Shown here: positions 1 to 12,700 of the stretch, in pieces
Layout: the number at the start of each line of letters is the position of its first letter
How positions within the stretch are numbered: the stretch's first letter is position 1
Assembly: GCA_941918925.1 (NCBI GenBank)
Contig: OW799236.1
Span: 89,275,716 to 89,339,715, forward strand
Direction: 5' to 3'
DNA from: Phyto melanocephala
Lineage: Eukaryota > Arthropoda > Insecta > Diptera > Rhinophoridae
DNA: 64,000 nucleotides
Position numbers and translations under genes: made by a program
The notes under the pieces: generated by a model
Told to the model about the DNA's origin: nothing
Database searches by the model: none
Seen by the model: the letters and a program-made list of their open reading frames with translations, nothing else

Positions 1-122
1 AAACTAACAGGTTTCTCACTCTCTCTTGAATTTTTAACCTGTAGAGCGAAAAAACGGGTAAAATCTATTTAGGTTCTTTCTTTGTACCCTGTGTAACTTT
101 CAAACACATAAACATAGGAAAA

Positions 123-753
123 AACAAGTAACAGTGCTATATTCGGCCGTGCCGAATCTTATATACCCTTCACAACGTGTAGTCATGCAATAACAATTGT
201 TTGTATCACCATTCATCCCATATGAAATACGTACATACATGTAAAAAAAAATTAAAAAAAAAATTTAAAAAAAAAATTTTTAAATATAAAAAAAAATTTT
301 AAAAAAATATAAAAAAAATAATAATATATAAATAATATATTAAATAAAATAAAATAAAATTTTTTTGGCTCAGCTGGAATTCGATGCCACGTTTACTTTA
401 ACCAGTATGTATGTAGGTTGTTGTTGTAAATGTGAAAACGAGGTGATCGTGGTCTTTTGCTCATATCTCAGAATGTTATGGGGCGATTGTGCTGAATTTC
501 AATAGCGATTGATTCCTGGATATTTCCAAGAGATTGGTAGCATATACAGATCTGAGGAACATACAGTTGCTTCTAAAAGTTGATTTCAACCAACACACGG
601 ATCGACGGGCAGACGGTCAGGGCTTAATCGACTCCTCAATTCATAAGCTTTCAGAAAATATATACTTTATGGGTTCGGCAATGAAAATTGTAGAAATTAC
701 AAACGGAATGACAAAGCTTTACATACCCTTGTGCACCACAGGTGAAGGGTATA
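123..753 (+). mobile_element. mini-me/DINE-1-like Helitron-type repeat, copy A
   Basis: Non-autonomous repeat. It begins AACAAGTAACAGTGC, followed by the hairpin ATTCGGC-CGT-GCCGAAT and TATACCCTTCACAACG. An A/T homopolymer block, the motif GGCTCAGCTGGAATTCGATG, a CGGATCGACGGGCAGACGG block and the core ATATACTTTATGGGTTCGG follow, and it ends GGTGAAGGGTATA. The same order recurs at 26487, 28196 and 36055. The GTCY block plus core match what is known of fly mini-me/DINE-1 elements; assigning it to Helitrons is by that analogy. A 74-codon open frame inside is not a gene. Confidence 0.8.
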
Positions 754-1199
754 ATTAAAACATTTTATTAAGATTTCGGTACTTTATCCAAGGAGTAAAA
801 ATTTTTCCTCTTTTTGGTACTTTTTTATAATATAATATAATACAATAGGATGTTAAATTTTATCGCCGATTTTAATATGGACAATTCTTTAATTGAAATT
901 TTTGGAAATCTTAAGGGTAAAAAAAAGGTACCAAAAAGGGGAACGCATGGAAAATAATGCACTAGGCCAATAGGGTAAAATTTTATAAAGTTTTCACAAG
1001 ACATAAAAAGGAAGCTATTTATTTAAGTGAAGCAGGAAACACATTCATAATGGCATAGAAAGACGAAAATTCGGGAAAAAAGTTTGCTACTTTTTAGAAC
1101 TTATTTATTTTAATTCCAAAAATAAGACAAGATTTATTATTAAAGGATATTTAATACTTTTTCATATTTTTGTATCATACTTTTTGTATTTGTATTTTT
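754..1199. other. Non-coding, possibly decayed GTACTTTTT minisatellite
   Basis: No gene seen. Stretches such as TTTTTGGTACTTTTTT (around 812) and GGTACCAAAAAGGGG (around 930) resemble the minisatellite unit at 30445-32560, but too weakly to call homologous. Confidence 0.25.
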
Positions 1200-2041
1200 A
1201 TGGCATAACAATGATATTGATTAGAAGGATATCTGTAGCAAATTTCATCATCATACCTCTGATTTTGTCGGTTTTATGAGCTTTTGAATGTCAGTAACAG
1301 TAGATTACGTGAAAAGTGGGCGTTATAGTAGGCGTGTCGAAGTAATTTCTACTAATAAATACAACTCAGATGTTTCAATATAGAGTCCTTTATTCTTCCA
1401 AAACCTTTATTCATAGAGAAATTATATAAATTTGAGATGAAGGCATAAAAGTGGACGTGTCACATTTATTTTAGAACAAAGCCTTTGACAAAAAAGCAAT
1501 GGTTGCAAAATTATAGAATCAAACATCTAATTTTGTCAGTTATATTACGTCTTAAATTTTTAATATACCGAAAAATACACTGAGCGGTTTAAATTTCCGT
1601 ACGTTTCGATCCATAACTCCTTTCCTAATTTATAGACTTTGACAATTTTCGGGGAAAAATATTTTTTACTATTTTGGACACAATTTTTGGACACAATTCC
1701 ATTTTATTCGATGTTGGAAGGACATGGTTTTTTAGACCTACTAATGCATTACGAGCTATAGCTCACTTTTTTATATTCAGATTTAGCCCACTTTAAATAC
1801 CAAACAAGCCTTGTGTATAAGAAATGTTCTGCAAAAAGTTTGAGCCCCCTAACTTTTTCGGTCCGACCTCTATCGTGCTTTCAACAGACAGACGGACGGA
1901 CATAGCTAGATCGTTATAAAATGATATCCCCATTCAGAAAATATATACTTTATGAGGTATAAAATTGATATTTCGATGTGTTACAAGCGAAATGACAAAA
2001 TGAATATACCCCCACACCATTTTCTTTTGGTGGCGGGTATA
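1200..2041 (+). mobile_element. mini-me-like repeat, GGCGGGTATA subfamily, 5' truncated
   Basis: Matches the reverse complement of the full-length copy at 47978-49239. Shared landmarks are the GCTCATAAAACCG segment, the AAGTGGGCGTTATAGTAGGCGTGTC block, CAGACAGACGGACGGACATAGCTAGATCG, the core ATATACTTTATGAGG and the terminus GGTGGCGGGTATA. The hairpin-bearing end is missing. It has no coding capacity. Confidence 0.75.
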
Positions 2042-2590
2042 AAAGGGATAAAACTACATTATTCAATTCGGTATACCTATTTACTAAAAATAAAATTGTG
2101 CCTTGATAAAAAACATAACGTGCATATGTTTTAATTATAAGCATGATGAGGCACCATTTTGATTTTACATTATAAAGTCGCCAATTTCTTGTGCAGATCC
2201 ATAAAAATTTGAGATGGTCTAGCCAGATTTTATTAGCTCATAATAGATAATAGGACCATTTCAGTCCCATCAAATACAGAATATTTCCGTACCGCCATTG
2301 ATATTTAGATTTAGTTTCAACTCAGCTGTTTGGCAGCATGCAAGGAAAAATCATGGTTACGACATGATAACGACGGTCATATTATACTCTACCTGGTTTT
2401 GGTAAATATATTTTTAATTACATAATTAACAATTTTTTATTAACCGGTTGTCGTGGTAGTCAAACATTTTAGCTTATTTTTAACTCCTATTTAAAATGTC
2501 AATTTAAAAAAAATTAAATCTGGAAAAATAAATTCGCTTCAAATTGCGAATAGCTGATAGAAAATCCTTGATAACAAATTTAAATTATTA
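2042..2590. other. Non-coding stretch, nothing recognised
   Basis: AT-rich; no exon, RNA or repeat structure recognised on either strand. Confidence 0.4.
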
Positions 2591-2707
2591 GGCACGTATT
2601 CATAAAAAATATTTTAGGTTTATTGAAGGCTTATTTGACAAATTTCTCTACAACATCTGTCAAATCAGCTTTTTATAAATCTATGATATTTTTTATGAAT
2701 ACGGCCC
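2591..2707. mobile_element. Short Harbinger-like MITE
   Basis: A 117-bp element with imperfect terminal inverted repeats: left GGCACGTATTCATAAAAAAT, right reverse-complemented GGGCCGTATTCATAAAAAAT. It is flanked by direct TTA triplets (2588-2590 and 2708-2710). A 3-bp TTA/TWA duplication with GGGCC-like ends is typical of PIF/Harbinger MITEs; the superfamily call is inference. Confidence 0.6.
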
Positions 2708-2710
2708 TTA

Positions 2711-3082
2711 ATCTTTTACCTTTATAAAATAAAATTAATTTTTTTTATTTTTTTCGTTTTCTGAGTCTAAAACATATTTTTTCCACCTACCTTTAAAATT
2801 ATTATTACATATGTATGTATATGACTGAAGTTAAATATTCAAAGGATTAATATCTCATCCCTAAACAACCTACAGTCATTATTTCTTACTAAAACTAAGC
2901 AAAAGTTCGAAATCAAAACGAAAAAAAAACATTCTCAAACACGAAATATCAAAAAAAAAACAAAGTCGAAATACAATTAGTGACGACATTCAAGTGAAAC
3001 TTTTCTCACCATTCATTCGCTTTTCATAATTTGACAAAATTTTTCTTATAAATTCACTACAACACATACATACATATAAATC
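2711..3082. other. Non-coding stretch, nothing recognised
   Basis: AT-rich with A homopolymers; no feature recognised. Confidence 0.4.
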
Positions 3083-3304
3083 TGTGGCTTGGAGCTAAAA
3101 GAGCCAATGTCACTTTTTTGCTCTTTTGTTTTCTTGCTCTTTTTCATTATGGTAAAATAGCTAAAGTCATACTTAACCCAGAACAGCTTCATATATAAAA
3201 TGCTGGCCAATGTCACTATGAAAGCATATATAAAAATTAAAGTTCAATTCTAATTTTTTCAAAAGTAAATATTTTGACATTGACTCTTTTAGCTCCAAGC
3301 CACA
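3083..3304. mobile_element. MITE with TGTGGCTTGGAGC ends, copy 1
   Basis: A 222-bp element starting TGTGGCTTGGAGCTAAAAGA and ending in its near-exact reverse complement (TCTTTTAGCTCCAAGCCACA). A second copy lies in inverted orientation at 4328-4543. The interior, including CATACTTAACCCAGAACAGC, is shared. No target duplication was clear and the superfamily is unknown. Confidence 0.7.
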
Positions 3305-3637
3305 CAAATATTTGTATGTAAATTATGTCACTTTTGCTGTTGACAGTGATGGATAAAGGCAGTTTTATGTTTTTTGTTAGTTTGACTTAAAATGACAATA
3401 AACAAGATTCTCATTTAAATTAGTTATTGAACCAACAAAAATACTTAACAAACATTTGTCTATTTTATTTGTTATTTTTTTTTCTTTTCTTAAGTTGGTT
3501 ACACAGCAAACGTGTTAAACCCTTTTGGAAAATGCCACCTAACAACAAGAATTTTCCAATTTTTCATATTCAAATAAATAAATATTATTGTTTATAATAC
3601 GTACGAATGTGTATGTGGTTTTATATTTACTTGACAG

Positions 3638-3772
3638 CTTAAAGAAGTCGAACGTGAACGCATTTTAATAATTGAGGGAAAAACAAATGTTATACCGGCA
3701 GAACTGGCTGATGATCCCATTTTTGTAGTGGACAAGAAGGCTAATTTGGAAATTTCAAAAACTCGAGCTAAG
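3638..3772 (+). CDS. Host gene, exon a (45 codons)
   Basis: Internal exon, phase 0 at both ends, with acceptor TTACTTGACAG and donor GTATGA. It begins LKEVERERILIIEGK and includes ELADDPIFVVDKKANLEISK. The codons are balanced and quite unlike the flanking AT-rich DNA. It is the most 5' exon found. Confidence 0.75.
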
Positions 3773-6700
3773 GTATGATGTATTGGTGGATAATTAACCT
3801 AATAATTATAATTATTGAATTCTCAAAGCTTTAAAAATATTAGCCATAGTTGTTTTAACAAGTATTTTTATCAATCCTTAAATTGTTTGTATTAAAAGAA
3901 ACCATCTCGTAGATTAGATGATTGACACTAAAAAATAAAACGATAAATCCACGCTAAGAAATTCGATAAATTTAGAAAAAAATTTACTAAACATGTGTTC
4001 TATAGAAGCAATATTAGATGGCTGTTTTAAAAGTATTTATTTAATTTTGCGAAATGTTATCACATGCATTAGACAAAACTAAAGATCAGCACTGGCACAA
4101 GACAACATCAAGCAAATTACAATTTTCAAATGGAAAGGAAGGTTTCCTACGACGGACGTTAGAACCTTCTGTACTGAACTCTGAATCTAATCCAAAAAAA
4201 TTTAAGTGATACCTAGATCCACCTCTCCTGGAAAGAAAAGCTGATGTGATATTTTCAAATGTCACCCTTAAATATAAAATTTGCCAGTTTTTGTCGTTAT
4301 CCTCCTTATGAGTTGCTTCAGCAGTTCTGTAGCTTGGAGCTAAAAGGGCCAGTGTCAAAATATTTACTTTTATATATGCTTTCATAGTGACATTGGCCAG
4401 CATTTTATTTATGAAGCTGTTCTGGGTTAAGTATGACTTTAGATGTTTTACCATAATGAAATAGAGCAAGAAAACAAATCTAATGCAATGATTAACTCAA
4501 AAGTGCAAAAAAGTGACAATGGCCCTTTTAGCTCCAAGCCACAGAGTTAATCTGGTAGTACCATACACTAGAAATCGCTTTGCAGACGAGCATAAAAAAA
4601 GAGAGGCTGGTTTTTAGGTTGGGTTAAACAAGAGCATGATCTGAAGATGATCACACTTGGGTCTACAACTGATCCCTTTATTATCCATGGAAAGGCGCAT
4701 GTAGCTAGTCCCACCTCAACCAAGAAAAAACGGGTTTCGCAATCCAAATCCAATCCGATGCACAAAAAAACGAACATATTCTTCTAACATTAATGTGAGA
4801 TACACTCGCTAGATAGTGAAGAAAACTTTCCCACAGATGCCGGGCTTTATGTCTCGCCAGAAAAAAGATGTTGCATGATGGATTCGGTACTGGGAGTAAA
4901 AGAGTCACATAAGTGCCCTCGTTCGATCAACGTCTATTAACTGCCACATTTGTATTGCTATCTCACAAGTAGCAGTATCCAGAAACTAACGAATCTAAAT
5001 ATGAGGCCAAAAGTATACACATATAGCTTTGTCATAGCGCTTGTAATTTCTAAAATTAATTAAATTAAATTAATTTTCCCATAAAGGATATATTTTCTTT
5101 AAGCTTTTGAAAAGAAAAGTCAATTGAGTGATGTTCGTCTGTCCGTGTATTGGTTGAAATTAACTTTTAGCGGCCCCCACATATTTCAGTCTTTTGAAAA
5201 TAAATCTATTACAATAGCCTCATTACTTTCTGAGATATGAGCCAAAAAACAAGACTGCTTCTGTTTTCCCCCAAAATTTACCATAAAAATTTACGTATAT
5301 AAAAGTGAAACTCTGTCTGTGTGTTAGCTATAAACTCCGAAACTGTAAAACCAATCGGACTCAAATTTTGACAAGTTGTTGTACACATACCAGGGAGTGT
5401 TTATGGGTGGCAAAAAGTGGGCGGGGCCATGCCCATTTATAAATTAGTTATAATTTTTAGCTACTTGCACTTGACCGATTTTTCTGAAACTTTACACACA
5501 GATTGAGCTGTCATTACTTTACAATTTCGTGATTAGAAAAGTGGGCAGTGCCACGCCCATAAAAAAAGTTATCTTTTTCAGCTACTTAAGCTTCACCGAT
5601 TTTTCTAAAACTTTTCACACACATATTGAGGTCTCATGATTATAAAATTTCGTGATTAGAAAAGTGGGCAGGGCCACGCCCAAAAAAAAAAATTTATAAT
5701 TTTGAGGAACTTGCTCTGGACCGATTTTTGTGAAACTTTGCACACATATTCAGTTGTCATGACTTTACAATTTCTTAATTAGAAAAGTGGGAAGTGCCAC
5801 GCCCATTAAAAAAAATTTTTAATTTTTAGCTTTTTGCACTTGATATTCAATTTAAATTCAGAATGCATTTTTATTCATTAAGGGACGTAGCAACGCGCGC
5901 CGGGCTCGGCTAGTTATATATATATAAGCAAGTCGATTTTTTTTTTACGCAGTGTTTTTCCTAGATATTCTGTCATTATCGCATATTAGCCTAAATTTAA
6001 AACTAAAAATAATATAAAAAGAAAGTTCAAATGTACTATTAAAAAATACAACAAAGACACGCGGCTTGGTGTTAAATAAATATATTGTTCCACTAATACC
6101 ATCTTGTTAAAAACATTGCTTCAGCCTGTGGTAATGACATGCAAAAAAAAATACAGAAAACACAGATGATGGTAAATTTCGTACTCACTCAATGATATAT
6201 GAAAGACATGAAATCAATTAGGACAAATAGTTCTATGTTTAAATATAATACAGAGTTAAATAGTTGATATTTACACACAGCACTTTTAGTTCTGATCAAA
6301 AGTAGGCTAATGAAGAAACCGTAGCTGGCTTCGAAAATGCATTCCACTCAACTTTTCCAAGATATTCTGTCATTATCGCATTGAACTTATAGCCTAAAAT
6401 TAAAAGTAAAAATAATATAAAAAGAAAGCTGCAATGTAACATTGAAAAATAGCAAAATACTATTTGAAAGAAATTTCCCTACTGATGTGGATAATCTTAA
6501 TCTTATTAAAATTGGTTCGGTATGAGCGTGTTTACATGAAGGGACATGTCCCCTGCGGCACGTTTTTGTTGGTGAGGGGTGTGGCGTTGTGTACGGGGTA
6601 GCAAGTGTCGCACGTTTTGTGAATTTGAGGACAAATTTGACATTTCTCTTTAACATCTTTCGTTCTTTTCTATGCTTGTCATGTTATGTATGATTGGTGT

Positions 6701-9700
6701 TGCCAGACTGATATTTTATGGAATTCGCAAAAAATAAGATGAAATATCCAATAACAGCTTAATCATTAGAAATATAAATAAGCCTCGTAACTCTTGCTCT
6801 AACCTCCATGGTTTTACCCACTCCTTTCGTCTTCTTTTATTCAGTAAACTATTTGCATTTTTATAGCATTCTAGCAAATTCAAAATTATTTCTATATATT
6901 TAGCATTATCTAGATCTAACGCTTCAACAGCCAGCTTAGTTAGATCAACAATTTTTTCAATAATTTTTTCTTAAGAAAGTTTGGCCATTATGTTTCTTGA
7001 AATTTATTTAATTTTGCTTTTATAAATACTTGTATTACCACTGCTACTGTTGACAAATCATAAATTCTAAGTTTATGGCAGCCCTTCTTACGAATGAAGG
7101 GATAAAAAGAATTAGTTAATTTTACGTCAAAAAGTCGCTTTGTTTCTGCAACAAAATCCCTTCATGTAAACGCAAGAAAATTTTAGAAGGGACACCAAAA
7201 GAAAATACAAGCCAACACAATCAGAGTCGGGGGGACATGTCCCTTAATGTAAACTAGCTCTATTTTACGAGTAATAAGCGTTTAAACGTGTTACTAACGC
7301 ATGCGCAAACCATATGTTATACACAGAATAAAAATAAATAAAAAAGAAAGTAATGCATGTTGAATCAACATTGTTGATACACATTGTTTTTCAAAAAAAA
7401 TGTGTTTTATGTATTAGTGCAAAAGGACAAAACAAATATTTACAACTGGGTCTACCGCAGAACATGTTAATAATAATAAAATTATATGAAAACCTGAGGC
7501 CGAATTACGGCATTCGAACGTGATTGAAATTTGAAAATTCTTATTAGAATCTCTATACATAAAGCACAGTGTACTCGATTGTTTGAGAAAATTTCGATCG
7601 ATATCGAATGCCGTAATTCGGCTCCTGATTATATGTATGTAGGTCGACATCCTTGTTGACTTATTTCTGTTTTCGTTATTTTACAGCGAGTTGTAGTTCT
7701 AAAAAAAATATTTTTTTTAATTCCTTATCAAAGCAAAAATTGTCCACTTGTAGTCATTGCAACAAAAGTTAAAGATAAATTGAACCAAAAAATTTAATTC
7801 GCTCGCTCAAGTTTTTAAATTTTTACGCTTAAAAAGTTTACAGTATTGACGACAGTCAGAATAATTAAACAACTTTAAAGTATCGAAACACACCAAGAAA
7901 AAAATTTCATTAGATGCTGTTACATAAATAAATACGCACACATTACTATAATTAAACTCAGCGTTGCTATTTATATGCTCGCAACTGTACAAATATAATT
8001 TTAACCTACACACTTTAAAACATTTTAAATAATTAATTTATAATAAAAATTTATTTTATTTATTTTTACAGCTAAAAACTAAACGCGAAAAAAATTCTGA
8101 ACGTTTAAAACTGCAAGGCGTTAAATGGGAACGTGAACGTTTACAACACGAAGAAGAGGAAGCTCAGCGCATAAATGTTTTACAACAAAGATACAAAGAA
8201 CAAAAAGCACTAGAAGAACAATACAAGGATGAAGATGCCAACAAGGGCATGGATTTGTTGAGGTGTGTTTGTATGTCCAGCTTTTTTACAATCAGAAAAC
8301 TAGAAATTTGCTTTTCTCAACATTCTAAAGCAACAACTTTTTTACACTTATAATAAATATTTTCTTTAGGCCCTACAATTTACTCTTTACACTATAAAGA
8401 TTTTCCCTTTAGGTGTTTGAATGTGTATGTGCGTGTGTGTGTGTGTGTGTGTGTGTTAATAATGGCACATGCCTGCTTTACATTTGCTTAATAGAAAATG
8501 TAAATAAACGGAATATGTTTTAAATTTTATTTAAAAACTTCCTTCCGCATTAGTGCCAGTAATAAACAAAGGCAAAATGCAAATGAAAAATCTTTATAAA
8601 TAAAACACAACCAGGTTTTTTTTTGCACATGAAAACCATGTTGTAATAAATCATGGCATATTTAATTTCTTCTTTTTTTTCATTTTAATTTGTTTATTTA
8701 TTTCGTTGGTGTTTTTTGTGCGTGTGTTTTACGGAAATCATTTATTATTATTATTTTATAAAAGTGTTTTCCTTTCAACGCTTTTCTTATGTTAATTTAT
8801 ATTGTGGCTTTTGCAAGACACACAAACATACCAGCACAACCAGCCCACACACATTACCACGGAACATTAAAAATGAACGTGGAATATTAATGCCCAGTCT
8901 TAAGAAGTCTGAGATTTTAAAAAATAAAAAATGCTGTAGATTAATTTCTTAAATAAGCACTCTGTAATGAAATTATTTTCGTTCTATTTAAATACCCAAT
9001 TACTCCGAAGATGTTGACTACGTACACAGAGAAATCAATGAAACCATGGTCAAGTCATTTGTTGTATTGCTCTTTAGGTTTGTTTATTGCGCTAAAATTA
9101 ATATGGCGAAGAAAGTCAGAGCAAAGTCATTCGTAAGCTTGTTTGTTTAGTGGAAAGTTGTAAATGTTTCTGAATGACTTTCGTTTAGTCCCAATTCAAT
9201 GTAAAACGTTGATGTAAATAATCCAGTGAAGTTTAATAAAAACTAGTATAACTAATGAAACTGAAATGTTAACATCGCATCAGATCAATACAATAATCTT
9301 GTATTGCCACATATATTTAGGGTCTAGAAGAAATTAAGCCTCAACTCAAGCAAGTTGTTTTAGAACACTATTGTTTTCCGCTGGAAACTTTCAAAAGTTA
9401 CACCTCCGGATGACTTATTTAAATACTAAGCATAAGCCAGGCCCTAGTTGCAACTACACCTTTTCAAGTTGAATTTGAGAAAATATAAATTAACTATAAG
9501 AAAACAATTTTATTAAGAAATGCAAATTAATATTGAGAAAAAACAAATTGAAATTAGGAAATGCAAATCAATTTTGAGAAAAAACAAATTGAAATTAAGA
9601 AAATAAAAGTTAATGTTAAGAAAATTATCTCATCATAAAATCGTCTCTTTTTCCCAATAATAAATTGAATTTTCTCAAATCGAATTGGTATTTTCTAAAT

Positions 9701-12700
9701 ATTAATTTTTATTTTCCTAATTTCAATTTGTATTAAGAAATTACTAATTTTTATTTCTTAATTTAAATTCGTATTTTTCAATACTATCAATTTGCACTTC
9801 TCAATTTTAATTTATATTTTCTCAATATTAATTTGGATTTCTTAATTTCAATTTGTGTTTTCTCAACTTCAACTTCAACTCAACCTGTCTGGGTTGTTAT
9901 GTTGCATTTAATTAATTCAAATATTAACTATTAACATTTGATATACATATGAAATTACCTCAGTTTAAAATTTTGCAAACACAGAACAGAAAAAAATTTG
10001 TAAGCTTTTATTACCCACAGAAAAAAATTGTAGTTACGCCACACATAGGTCGAGGTTCATAGAACAAGCGGCTAAATATAGAAGAAGTTGTCGACAATGA
10101 AACTTGGCACCTAGGAATTTTTTGTTTGAATCAAGAAAAAAATGGAAAAATCAAAATGATCTGCCCACTTTTACGCCCACCTTCCATACAAAGTGAAAAT
10201 TAAATTTTGACCTACGGCTTTGTTTTTTGGCACATGGCATTTTTAAACACTCACAATAATTTGTGTGAAATTTGAAAAAAATACGCCCACATTTACGCCC
10301 ACTTCCCATACAACTTGTATTGAAAAAGTAGCATAACTCCGTTGATTTTGAATGCATAATCTCAATTTTCACAAAAACTAAATATTATAATTGTAGAATG
10401 GGCTCCTAGAAATATATACCTAATCCGCCCACTTTTACGCGCACCGCCCATAGGAAAAACATGAATAAGTAAATAACATAGTCTTTCAACAATTTTTTAA
10501 CATTATTACGTACTCCAATTTTTTTGATTTGCAGCTTTGAGCGAAATCTATTTATAAATGGGTTTGAAGACAATAAAAGATTATGCATTCTATCTTCATT
10601 AGTGGCTACACGTCCAATGTAAGAGCAGTTGAGTTTTTTTTAACTTTTAGCTGAGACTTCAAAATGTAATTTGACATTTTTCGTTCGTTCGCTTCACAGC
10701 GCTAAAAAGATGCAGTTCACTGAAGTCGATGAACAGTGAAATTTTGATGTTGTTTAATTTTGTTCTACGAAATTTTTTATATGACACTTTTTCTAACTTT
10801 TTTTTAATTCAAATCTAATCTATGACAATTATTATTTACGAAAACGTACAACAAAAAATTAATACAAAACCTTACTTTGATTGTACCAAAAGATTGAATA
10901 TTCAGTAAATTTGCATGCCATTTTAGACAAGCGGACATATATGAACTTTGTGTGTGTCTATCCAAACAAAATATAAATATATCAGCCTAATATTACGGAA
11001 TCATAATATCCAGATATCTGACAACCAAATACCAAAAAATTATCCAAATCGGCGAACATGAAAAATTTGAATTTCGAACACTCTTCAACCTATGTGCCAG
11101 CCAGCCCGTAAAGGCGCTGTTAGTACAAATTAATTTAGGAAGCCGAAATTCCTTAAATATAATTCTCTGACAAATATTCCTCAATAAGGCAAACGTATGT
11201 GGCACGGCCAGCTTATACTTAAATAAATTTTCTTTTTTTTAAATAGAAAACAATTTCACATAAAATGCAACTCTATGTTTTAATATATAAATATAATATA
11301 TATTAATATACAGATTTAAGTGTGACACGCCTACTTTAACAGCCACTTCTTATATGAGTTTGTATTATTAATAGAGTGTTTTATTTCGAGAGCTTTTAAA
11401 CATTTGCAATACTTGTCCACGACGCAGAATTGAAGTTTCTGGATTGTTTTTTTTTTTTTGGGCGGCCGGTATGTTTGGAGTCTCTAACGAATCCAGTTTC
11501 CCTAAATTGTTCAATTAATCTTTTCACAGTTCATGCTATTACGACCATATTTTGTATTAAATTTTCAAACTGCGGCCGCTAAATTTTATTATTTTTGAAA
11601 TTTTGTTCAATAATGAAGACACGTTGTTCTATCGAGTAATGCTCCATTTTAACTTAAGCTAAACTGTTAGGTGTCGAACTGCTTTTTAAGGGTTGCCCCC
11701 AATTTACTGCAAAAATGGCGACAAATTAAAATTTTGCGTTAATTTTGGGACACCATTTAGAATTTTTTTTTTTAATAAAATACAACAAATTCAGTGGAAT
11801 GGCCAAAAATTTTGCATTTAATATTTAAAAATAATTTCTGGCATATGACCTTCGCAACTGCGCCATATTGGCGGTTCAATTTTGCACGACTCTTTTAAAC
11901 ATACTCGGTTTTATTAAGTTAATAGTGCCCCGAATACTGGCTGCTTAATGCAACGATTAGCTGGTTTATTCCGCATAGACCAGAAATTTTAACGACCCCC
12001 ACAAAGAGTACTTCAAAGGCGTGAAATTGCAAGAACGAGGTGGCCAAATTACAGGTCCATTTCTTAAGATAATTCGGTTTGGTTCACTAAAATGATGATT
12101 ACACAAACTGTTTAGTAAGTTTCGTCGTCTTGTTGGAAACATTTCTCCTTCAAATGATTCGCAGTGATATGAGGAATATAAAAATCATTTGTACTTTAGC
12201 GTTTGTTAGTTATATTAATGTTGGCATCGGCTTCGGATTATACTACATTTACACCTGAGCCAAATCTAGTAGATTTGATTTAAAATCTTTATTAAAATCT
12301 ATACCGTTTATACCACAGTTTTTTGATATTTTGCAAGATTTCGTTGTCAAAACAGTATATTTATTTACAAGGTGGTCTGAGAGGCTCTTTATGCTCTACT
12401 TCTCCAATTCAATTCTTACTCCATATAAAAAAAATTTAAGCAATACAGAACTTGTGCAATTGCAACCACCTTATATATTATGATTGAATTTTTCTTTATG
12501 CAGCGTAGTGTGTTATATTACAATTTAATAAAAACCACAGTTGCATCACGAAGTAGTACTAGATTTTAAGCAGATTCTGCCAAAATCTAGTGGCGAAGTA
12601 GATTTCATTTTGTATGGGAAAACTGGTAGAAATGAAGAAGATTTCGCTGAAAATCCCGTAAGTACTAGATTTTGTATAGGTATAAATGTAGTATTAATTG

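Noticed and set aside
1..3637. Search for the missing 5' exons of the coiled-coil gene
   Set aside because: No charged open frame with matching splice sites was found; they are probably upstream of the window.
4086..4469. 127-codon minus-strand frame
   Set aside because: Half of it is the MITE at 4328-4543 and the rest shows no motif; no splice or promoter support.
11750..12170. Central and C-terminal mariner transposase on the minus strand
   Set aside because: Only isolated words such as CFQQDD; frames could not be linked to the N-terminal relic at 11395-11647.
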